Shown: positions 1 to 3,788 of the stretch, in pieces
How the letters are laid out: the number at the start of each line of letters is the position of its first letter
Numbering within the stretch: the stretch's first letter is position 1
Assembly (NCBI GenBank): GCA_030672255.1
Contig: DAOVGU010000166.1
Coordinates: forward strand, 1 to 8,577
DNA length: 8,577 bases
Direction: 5' to 3'
Source: a bacterium
GTDB lineage: Bacteria > Ratteibacteria > UBA8468
Notes under the pieces: model-generated
Told to the model about the DNA's origin: nothing
What the model saw: the letters and a program-made list of their open reading frames with translations, nothing else
Database searches by the model: none
Made by a program: the position numbers and the translations under genes

Positions 1-1
1 C

Positions 2-190
2 CGCGACAATTCTAAAGTTTTCTATAATATTGTAAAAGCGGTAGGAGCACAGCCAGTGGATGAAGGGGCAAAGACCTACCTTTCCTTCATTGAAAAAGGA
101 AAAATGCCAGAATATAACCGAAGACATAGAGAATTAACCGATCCTATATGGGAAAAGGAATATTTAAAGAAAGGAGAGGCAAGTGGATAA
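2..190 (+). CDS. C-terminal part of an unidentified protein (5' end outside window)
   Basis: An open frame enters from the left edge and runs 62 codons to TAA at 188-190. The visible tail is hydrophilic and charged (it contains GAKTYLSFIEKGKMPEYN and ends KKGEASG), with no membrane segment and no motif I recognise. It is probably coding because the next small gene starts inside its last codons, with a GGAG/GAGAGG Shine-Dalgarno site at about 173-179, which suggests two translationally coupled genes. The pair could be phage- or island-derived, given the fragment-rich region downstream, but that is only context. Function unknown. Confidence 0.5.
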   Translation, partial: RDNSKVFYNIVKAVGAQPVDEGAKTYLSFIEKGKMPEYNRRHRELTDPIWEKEYLKKGEASG

Positions 191-353
191 GAAGATGAAA
201 GAAGAAACAGATTATTATTATCATTTAGGCCCAGGGTTTGACTGCCCTTATTGTAAGGCATTTAATCCACTACCAGAAAAGAACCAAAGGAAGGTTGTTT
301 ACTGTAAATGTAAGAGAGTACTTTCAAAGATACCCCTATCCAAAACTTTGTAA
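183..353 (+). CDS. Small zinc-ribbon-like protein, function unknown
   Basis: A 56-residue frame starts at GTG 183, 6 nt after a GGAG site (173-176), and overlaps the stop of the preceding frame by 8 nt; ATG 195 is an alternative start. The protein holds a CPYC knuckle near residues 21-24 and a CKC near 41-43, separated by 16 residues rich in Lys, Pro and Asn. This pattern is consistent with a small zinc ribbon with an imperfect second knuckle (CxC instead of CxxC). It begins with an acidic, tyrosine-rich stretch (EETDYYYH). Small zinc-ribbon proteins of this size occur in phages and islands, for example Com-like regulators, but I cannot assign it to a family. No promoter of its own is visible, so expression probably depends on the upstream gene. 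Confidence 0.45.
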   Translation: MDKKMKEETDYYYHLGPGFDCPYCKAFNPLPEKNQRKVVYCKCKRVLSKIPLSKTL

Positions 354-481
354 GGGGTCGTCTAAATTCAAATAGATAATCCCCATTTCGCCTTTACTAT
401 ACAAAAGCGCAATCATAAATCTTACTTACTTTATAATGTTGGTTGCAATAATCTTACCTATTGTATAATACTGCGTGGGTA

Positions 482-814
482 CTAATTCAAATTCAACTGC
501 CGCATTATGGTTATACTATTCTCCCTACTTGGCTTTACATTCCTCTTCTCCCAGTTTATAATTGTATCTGGTGTTACGCCAATCATTTTTGCCAAGTCTT
601 TGATAAATAATCCTTTATCCATTCTCCATTTTCTCAGTTTTTCTCCAAATGTTTTGGGATTTTTAGGATAAAGAGGATTACTTAGGATTTTAATATTGGA
701 CAGGTTAAATTCCCTGGAAATCTCATAGATTAATGTTTTATTGCTAAACTGTTTCGCATGGCTGTTTGTGTGGATTCTATACCGACCCCCGGCACGAATG
801 CACCTGCACCCCAT
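482..814 (-). CDS. HTH (XRE-like) DNA-binding protein, N-terminus rearranged, probably a remnant
   Basis: A minus-strand frame of 110 residues. Residues 55-98 (TFGEKLRKWRMDKGL, then IKDLAKMIGVTPDTIINWEK) form a typical XRE-type helix-turn-helix. They resemble a widespread family of short orphan regulators with the pattern 'GE.LR..R...GL....+A...GV...TI..WE......P'. Those proteins usually end with a stretch like 'IIEFLGY.P', which is absent here. The first 22 or so residues are the antisense reading of a yifB fragment (763 onward), so they are not native. There is no ATG, GTG or TTG between that junction and the HTH, so the original start codon is lost. The frame is open, but expression is doubtful. 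A second, more decayed copy of the same HTH gene lies at 1772-1925, also beside a yifB fragment. Confidence 0.5.
   Translation of the reverse strand: MGCRCIRAGGRYRIHTNSHAKQFSNKTLIYEISREFNLSNIKILSNPLYPKNPKTFGEKLRKWRMDKGLFIKDLAKMIGVTPDTIINWEKRNVKPSRENSITIMRQLNLN
747..764. repeat. 18-bp junction repeat, copy 1 (HTH/yifB border)
   Basis: The 18-bp sequence AACTGTTTCGCATGGCTG occurs identically at 747-764 and 1914-1931. At both places it is the exact border between the minus-strand HTH gene or remnant and the plus-strand yifB fragment, which begins within its last two bases. The DNA on each side is clearly diverged between copies, so the perfect match at the junction is notable. It is either the scar of one ancestral rearrangement that was later duplicated, or a short recombination site. 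Confidence 0.7.
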
Positions 815-980
815 ATCAGATTCAGAAATATCGTGCTAAACTCTCCGGCCCTCTTCTCGATAGAATAGATTTGCAGATTGAGGTGCCGGGAATATCCTTC
901 TCTGAGATGTCAAGTGTTAAACCTCTCATATCTCCGAAGCGATTCAATACAGAAGTCTGGATAGGAGGGTGGAGGTTTGA
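763..980 (+). pseudogene. yifB: yifB/comM (Mg chelatase-like AAA protein) fragment, copy 1, internally deleted
   Basis: YifB/ComM is an AAA+ protein of about 500 residues with an Mg-chelatase-like C-terminal domain; ComM promotes branch migration during natural transformation. Two pieces are visible here. At 763-918 the frame reads CLCGFYTDPRHECTCTP..., the conserved Cys-rich segment, continuing through SGPLLDRIDLQIEVP. At 927-980, in another frame, it reads HISEAIQYRSLDRRVEV followed by TGA, the classic YifB C-terminus. Compared with copy 2, about 265 nt (some 90 codons) are missing between the pieces, which shifts the frame. Everything upstream of the Cys-rich segment is also absent, replaced by the HTH gene. 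The frame that stays open from 766 to 1005 reads the C-terminal piece in the wrong phase and is not a real product. Confidence 0.85.
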
Positions 981-985
981 GAAGG

Positions 986-1014
986 TTTACAATTCTTACT
1001 TCTAATGCTATAAT
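986..1014 (+). promoter_or_regulatory. Sigma70-type promoter of the MNT-HEPN module (extended -10)
   Basis: TTTACA at 986-991 and TATAAT at 1009-1014 are separated by exactly 17 nt, and TGC precedes the -10, giving an extended -10. Transcription would start near 1021, leaving a short leader before the ATG at 1044. The -35 box lies 5 nt after the stop codon of the yifB end, the same layout as the promoter at 2395-2423. Confidence 0.7.
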
Positions 1015-1043
1015 TTTTAGATAAGAAAAAGAAATGAGAAATT

Positions 1044-1364
1044 ATGAAAGTTAATCTTCAAAAAGAAATTAAGGAGATTACAAAACAGATAATTGAGAAA
1101 TACAAACCAGAAAAGATTATTCTCTTTGGTTCTGCTGTGAATGGAAACTTTACAGTAGATTCTGATTTGGACTTTCTAATTATCAAGAAAAACACACCTT
1201 ATTTTGGCCGAGAAAGAGCAAAAGAACTTAGAAAGTTGATCAAAAAGAAAATAGCTGCTGATTTTCTTATCTATCAACCAGAAGAATTTAGTAAATATCT
1301 AAATCTTGGCGACCCTTTTCTCAAAGCAATCGTTAAAGAAGGTAAAGTTCTTTATGGTGCCTAA
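1044..1364 (+). CDS. MNT-domain nucleotidyltransferase (minimal nucleotidyltransferase of a HEPN/MNT pair)
   Basis: A 106-residue protein, the usual size for minimal nucleotidyltransferases. It has the Pol-beta fold signature GS-x10-DxD: G29-S30, then D41 and D43 in SDLDFLII, with a likely third metal-binding carboxylate at D73 (ADFLIY). In characterised HEPN/MNT systems (HepT/MntA) the MNT protein transfers AMP from ATP to the HEPN toxin and silences it, so this is the probable antitoxin. It is followed by the HEPN gene with an 11-nt overlap, typical of co-translated pairs. The start at 1044 lies behind a strong promoter but only a weak Shine-Dalgarno (GAGAA). ATG 1034 is out of frame. The module lies directly downstream of a truncated yifB end. 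Confidence 0.88.
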   Translation: MKVNLQKEIKEITKQIIEKYKPEKIILFGSAVNGNFTVDSDLDFLIIKKNTPYFGRERAKELRKLIKKKIAADFLIYQPEEFSKYLNLGDPFLKAIVKEGKVLYGA

Positions 1365-1752
1365 CAAAATCTTTAAGGAATGGATAAAGAAAGCGGATGA
1401 AGATTTCGGTTTTGCTTCAATAAACTTGAATAATCCTTCTAATCCGTACTATGCCCAGATTTGTTATCATTTTCAGCAGGCAGCTGAGAAATATTTGAAG
1501 GCATATATCGTGGCCTATAACCTTGAGTTTAAAAAGATTCACGACTTACCAGAGCTTTTAAGAATCTGCTTGCAAAAAGAGCCTTCCTTTTCTTCTCTTT
1601 CTCAAGAATGTGAATTTCTTACAGATTACTATATTGATACACGCTATCCTGTTCATTGGCCTGCTAAAGTTAATCGGAAAGAAGCAAAGGAGGCAAAAGT
1701 TTCTGCAAAAAAGATTGGAAGTTTTGTAAAAGATTTTTTAAAGTCCTTCTAA
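1354..1752 (+). CDS. HEPN-domain protein, probable RNase-type toxin partner of the MNT gene
   Basis: From ATG 1354 the protein has 132 residues and matches the HEPN family (PF05168-like): an N-terminal EWIKKADEDF helix, then the signature helix CYHFQQAAEKYLKAYIVAYN, KIHDLPELL, and YYIDTRYPVHWP near the C-terminus. HEPN toxins usually carry R-x4-6-H. Here the matching site reads R-Y-P-V-H (R-x3-H), one residue short, so RNase activity cannot be assumed. A start at 1306 would add 16 residues, MATLFSKQ..., that merely translate the end of the MNT gene in another frame. ATG 1354 has a GAAGG site about 12 nt upstream and overlaps the MNT stop, fitting translational coupling. Function by family: a toxin or HEPN ribonuclease held inactive by the MNT partner. 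Confidence 0.85.
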   Translation: MVPNKIFKEWIKKADEDFGFASINLNNPSNPYYAQICYHFQQAAEKYLKAYIVAYNLEFKKIHDLPELLRICLQKEPSFSSLSQECEFLTDYYIDTRYPVHWPAKVNRKEAKEAKVSAKKIGSFVKDFLKSF

Positions 1753-1771
1753 AAAAACCGCATCTCTTCCT

Positions 1772-1925
1772 TCACATAATTTTATTTTCCATCCTCCATT
1801 TTCTTAATTTTTCACCAAATATTTTAGGATGAATAGAGTAGGGAGAGTTAGCTAACTACCTTAAATTTATAGACTTAGAGATGACATAAACTAAAATCTT
1901 ATTTTGTTTGCAGAACTGTTTCGCA
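1772..1925 (-). pseudogene. Remnant of a second HTH gene (paralogue of the HTH at 482-814)
   Basis: Reading the minus strand in the same phase as the HTH at 482-814, this stretch gives HAKQF, then KILVYVISKSINLR, an in-frame TAG, then SPYSIHPKIFGEKLRKWRM and a TGA. Copy 1 reads KTLIYEISREFNLS... and ...FGEKLRKWRM at the matching places, so the two are clearly related. Copy 2 breaks off one helix into the HTH domain, 19 nt from the HEPN stop codon, so the DNA-recognition helix is gone. With an internal stop and a truncated domain it cannot make a functional regulator. Confidence 0.75.
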
Positions 1926-1931
1926 TGGCTG
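1914..1931. repeat. 18-bp junction repeat, copy 2 (HTH/yifB border)
   Basis: Identical to the 18-bp sequence at 747-764 and again exactly at the border between an HTH remnant and a yifB fragment. It shows that the two composite blocks share one rearrangement breakpoint. Confidence 0.7.
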
Positions 1932-2358
1932 CCCCTGCGGCTACTATACCGACCCCCGGCACGAATGCACCTGCACCCCTTACCAGATCCAGAAATACAG
2001 AAGTAAACTCTCCGGTCCTCTTTTAGATAGGATAGATTTACAAGTTGAGGTCCCCGGGATATCCTTCTCCGTGATGTCCAGTGAAGAAAAGAAAGGAGAG
2101 AGTTCTGCAATTATCAGGGAAAGGGTTAATAAAGCCAGAGATGTTCAGTTAGAGCGCTTTAAGGGAGATAATATCTACTGCAACTCCCGGATGGATAAGT
2201 CCCAGATAAAGGAATACTGTGTTATCAATGAAGAATCCAAAACCCTCTTAGGTTTAGCGATAGATAAACTCGGAATGTCTGCCCGAGCCTATGATAAGAT
2301 TCTTAAAGTAGCCCGAACCATTGCCGACCTGGAAGACTCTCCCTCGATAGAAACCCCT

Positions 2359-2391
2359 CATATCTCCAAAGCTATTCAATGCGGAAGTCTA
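2359..2391 (+). repeat. yifB 3'-end repeat, left of the ParD/RelE module
   Basis: CATATCTCCAAAGCTATTCA and following bases to 2391 match 2949-2981 and 927-959. Over the 30 bases from ATCTCC I count 22 matches between the 2362 and 2952 copies. Together with the copy at 2949-3002 it brackets the toxin-antitoxin pair as an imperfect direct repeat. All copies code for the same part of YifB (ISxxIQxxSL). Confidence 0.7.
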
Positions 2392-2394
2392 AAG

Positions 2395-2423
2395 TTGCAA
2401 AGTATTCCATTCTGTAATATAAT
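2395..2423 (+). promoter_or_regulatory. Sigma70-type promoter of the ParD-like/RelE module
   Basis: TTGCAA at 2395-2400 and a perfect TATAAT at 2418-2423 are spaced by 17 nt. The -35 begins 3 nt after the yifB-end repeat stops (2391). The expected transcription start near 2430 puts the Shine-Dalgarno AAGGAGG (2431-2437) at the very 5' end of the mRNA. Confidence 0.75.
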
Positions 2424-2441
2424 ATAGCAAAAGGAGGATTT

Positions 2442-2672
2442 ATGGGTAGTAATGCGGTTAAAGTATCTGAAGAACTCTTAAACGCAGCTAGGCTCTACGC
2501 AAAAGTGCAGCATCGCTCAGTAGCCAAGCAAGTAGAATACTGGGCACAGATAGGGAAAATAGCAGAAGATAATCCTGACCTGCCTTTATCCTTTATTCAA
2601 GATATTTTACAGGGAAGAGAAGAGATAAAGCAGGGTTTGGCTATCCCTTACATCTTTGGAGAGAACAAGTGA
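2442..2672 (+). CDS. ParD-like antitoxin of a type II toxin-antitoxin pair
   Basis: A 76-residue protein. The N-terminus NAVKVSEELLNAARLYAKVQ followed by HRSVAKQVEYWAQIGKIAEDNP matches the ParD-like antitoxin family (PF11903 type), a ribbon-helix-helix relative in which 'V..EL...A...A..Q.RS...Q.E.WA.IG' is conserved. The N-terminal half would dimerise and bind the operator; the C-terminal half (LPLSFIQDILQGREEIKQG) would bind the toxin. The start has a near-perfect AAGGAGG 4 nt upstream and sits directly behind a strong promoter. Its stop overlaps the toxin start as GTGA (2669-2672). By analogy with the family the complex probably represses its own promoter. The module splits the end of the yifB fragment. 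Confidence 0.87.
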   Translation: MGSNAVKVSEELLNAARLYAKVQHRSVAKQVEYWAQIGKIAEDNPDLPLSFIQDILQGREEIKQGLAIPYIFGENK

Positions 2673-2950
2673 ATGTTACTGTTTTACAGTCTCCTTTATT
2701 CTCCAGACAGAAAAGGAAACTTTATAAAAATCAAATAAAAGTGCTGGATAAAGAAATCAAAAACTTGATTAAAAACCCTAAGATTGGTGAACGAAAGAAA
2801 GGAGATTTGAAAGGAGTATGGGTGCATAAATTTAAGGCAAAATCCCAGTTGCTTCTTCTTGCTTACGAATGGGATTCTAAAAATAGATATTTGATTGCCC
2901 TAAATACCCACGAAGGTTTTTACAAAAAATTAAAACGATATTTGAAGTAA
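2669..2950 (+). CDS. RelE/ParE-family toxin
   Basis: A 93-residue protein starting at GTG 2669, overlapping the antitoxin stop by 4 nt. It shows the RelE/ParE pattern: SRQKRKLYKNQIKVLDKEIK helices, then NPKIGERKKGDLKGVWVHKF, the strand pair SQLLLLAYEWD and RYLIALNTHE, and a C-terminal FYKKLKRYLK helix. Family members either cleave mRNA on the ribosome (RelE) or act on gyrase (ParE). The sequence does not settle which; the GDL.GV...KF variant with a conserved HE-x-F-Y near the end is annotated simply as RelE/ParE toxin. The basic C-terminus (KKLKRYLK) is compatible with RNA binding. Its TAA at 2948-2950 overlaps the beginning of the third yifB end, so the module was inserted or joined with no spare sequence. 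Confidence 0.85.
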   Translation: MNVTVLQSPLFSRQKRKLYKNQIKVLDKEIKNLIKNPKIGERKKGDLKGVWVHKFKAKSQLLLLAYEWDSKNRYLIALNTHEGFYKKLKRYLK

Positions 2951-3002
2951 TATCTCCGGAGGGATTCAATATAGAAGTCTGGATCGGAGGCTGGAGGTTT
3001 AA
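2949..3002 (+). repeat. yifB: Third yifB 3' end (detached C-terminal codons)
   Basis: In frame this reads NISGGIQYRSLDRRLEV followed by TAA at 3000-3002, the C-terminus of YifB, matching ISEAIQYRSLDRRVEV at 930-980. It has no upstream YifB coding sequence: the toxin stop codon overlaps its first bases. It is the right-hand direct repeat of the ParD/RelE insertion and could be either the original end of gene copy 2 or an end carried in with a cassette. Confidence 0.8.
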
Positions 3003-3006
3003 TAAA

Positions 3007-3237
3007 CTATTTTACAAGGGAAAGCACGGCATGATAAAGACCTTTGGTGACCTCAGCTAAAGCCGGATAGTTCAATTTCTCGTAAGTGTCGGTGGGTTAG
3101 TGGTAATATAGATTCTACTACCCATAAGTTCTGATAATATAATCAGCCGCCGCTTTTAGATTTTGATACGAATAAATATTCCTTTCGCCAATTGTGTGGG
3201 AAATCTTTTTTACCCTTTCTTTCAGAGAGTGCTCCAT
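3007..3237 (-). pseudogene. M28-family peptidase pseudogene, only the two ends left
   Basis: On the minus strand from ATG 3237 the frame reads MEHSLKERVKKISHTIGERN, then IYSYQNLKAAADYIIRTYG and TAG. In the same phase it continues NLYYH, TAA, then PTDTYEKLNYPALAEVTKGL and YHAVLSLVK with a final TAG at 3007-3009. The first part matches the start of M28 aminopeptidases (an 'L...I..IGERN.....L..AA.YI' pattern). The last part matches their C-terminus (a 'YHTP.DTYEKLNY..LAEV..GL' pattern). The central 200 or more residues with the zinc-binding site are missing, and two stop codons remain. It ends 4 nt from the third yifB end, so yifB and the peptidase gene probably once stood convergently here. Confidence 0.75.
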
Positions 3238-3335
3238 AGGACTGATCTTTTGATATGTTAAGGATAGAAAATTTAAATGTTGTAGTATCGGGATTATGTT
3301 CCAGCAGAAGGTTCAAGGACCGACTAAAAGAATCC

Positions 3336-3369
3336 AAAAAAGGGTGCTGGATTTCTCCAACACCCTTTT
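3336..3369 (-). terminator. Rho-independent terminator of the small lysine-rich gene
   Basis: The stem GGGTG(T)TGG pairs with CCA(G)CACCC around a 6-nt loop (3351-3356), with one internal mismatch. On the minus strand it is followed by TTTTTT (3341-3336). Flanking A and T runs let it work in both directions; on the plus strand the tail is TTTTCTTTC. It lies about 40 nt after the stop of the gene at 3407-3487. Confidence 0.75.
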
Positions 3370-3406
3370 CTTTCAAAAAGCTTTTTCTATCCTATGCTTG
3401 TAACTT

Positions 3407-3487
3407 CTATCTTCTTCTTTTCTTTGCTTTCTTCTTTACTACTTTTTTCTTCGCGACCTTTTTCTTCTTTGCCTTCTTCTTTGCCAT
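3407..3487 (-). CDS. Very small lysine-rich basic protein (histone H1-tail-like)
   Basis: The frame encodes only 26 residues: Met-Ala followed by Lys-rich blocks separated by single Ala or Val (KKKAKKKKVAKKKVVKKK), ending KKRRR. About two thirds of the residues are Lys, and there are no acidic or aromatic residues. Despite its size it looks like a real gene: a near-consensus promoter (3507-3535), AGGAGG at 3493-3498 five nt before the ATG, a stop, and a strong terminator. The composition resembles lysine/alanine-rich tails of bacterial histone H1-like or HU-extension proteins, so nucleic-acid binding is a fair guess, but no fold or family can be claimed. The alternation of AAG and AAA suggests protein-level constraint rather than a simple DNA repeat. 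Confidence 0.6.
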   Translation of the reverse strand: MAKKKAKKKKVAKKKVVKKKAKKRRR

Positions 3488-3506
3488 CTCTGCCTCCTTT
3501 TTTTAT

Positions 3507-3535
3507 ATTATATACCCAACTAATAAAAATAGCAA
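3507..3535 (-). promoter_or_regulatory. Sigma70-type promoter of the small lysine-rich gene
   Basis: On the minus strand TTGCTA (3535-3530) and TATAAT (3512-3507) are 17 nt apart. The -10 is consensus and the -35 keeps the TTG core. The Shine-Dalgarno AGGAGG begins 9 nt downstream of the -10. Confidence 0.7.
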
Positions 3536-3580
3536 CTTGTTGACTTTTATTGTAAATATTCAGTAAAGTACATTCCATCC

Positions 3581-3739
3581 TGTCATTGCGAGTCCGCCTC
3601 AGGCGGACGTAGCAATCCGACGAAGTCATTGCGAGCGAACAAAGTGAGTGTGGCAATCCCTCGCTTCTTGAGATTGCTTCGTCGTTAATACTCCTCGCAA
3701 CGACTCTCCGTCGGATTGCTTCACTTCGTTCGCAATGAC
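3581..3739. repeat. Cluster of four REP-like palindromic units
   Basis: Two units run in direct orientation (GTCATTGCGAG at 3582 and at 3626) and two inverted (GATTGCTTCGTC near 3672, and GGATTGCTTC...CGCAATGAC at 3713-3739). The first unit contains a perfect hairpin GTCCGCC-TCA-GGCGGAC (3592-3608). The units resemble the dispersed 'GTCATTGCGAGC...GGCAATC' palindromes seen in many bacterial genomes. As a whole they can fold into one long cruciform between two minus-strand genes. The stretch 3488-3788 holds no gene besides the promoter above; open frames crossing it are read-throughs of repeat DNA. Confidence 0.8.
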
Positions 3740-3788
3740 GTGGTTCACTGAGTACTTACTCTGCCCCCCTGACCTTTTCTTCTAACGG

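Larger units (their letters stand above)
1930..2427 (+). pseudogene. yifB: yifB/comM fragment, copy 2, truncated at both ends
   Basis: This frame reads CPCGYYTDPRHECTCTP, SGPLLDRIDLQVEVPGISF, then the helical C-terminal domain of YifB (GESSAIIRERVNKARDVQ, LGLAIDKLGMSARAYDKIL, TIADLEDSPSIETPHISKAIQ), and breaks off after GSL at 2391. The next 11 codons up to TAG 2427 are not YifB; they read through the promoter of the following gene. The genuine end (IQYRSLDRRLEV, stop) reappears at 2949-3002, beyond the toxin-antitoxin pair. About 345 N-terminal residues, including the AAA+ ATPase core, are missing and replaced by HTH DNA. The remaining segment is intact and about one third of a normal YifB. 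It is more complete than copy 1 and differs from it throughout, so the duplication is old or the copies came from different sources. Confidence 0.85.

Noticed and set aside
766..1005. A 79-codon plus-strand open frame taken as one protein
   Set aside because: Only its first part is YifB; past about 918 it reads the true yifB end in the wrong phase, so it is a deletion product and not a gene.
1856..2110. An 84-codon minus-strand open frame
   Set aside because: Most of it is the antisense of the yifB fragment; only its last residues belong to the HTH remnant, annotated separately.
3143..3376. A 77-codon minus-strand open frame
   Set aside because: It overlaps the terminator and runs out of phase with the recognisable M28 peptidase remnant; its sequence resembles no family.
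3375..3386. AAAAAGCTTTTT perfect palindrome
   Set aside because: Only 12 bp of simple A/T run with no loop; it may help terminator context but gives no independent signal.
3387..3656. An 89-codon minus-strand open frame rich in Lys and Glu
   Set aside because: It reads REP repeats and then the lysine-rich gene in the wrong phase; the 26-residue frame has the Shine-Dalgarno and promoter.
3581..3739. CRISPR array
   Set aside because: Units are palindromic, in both orientations, unequally spaced and without unique spacers; they fit REP-like repeats.
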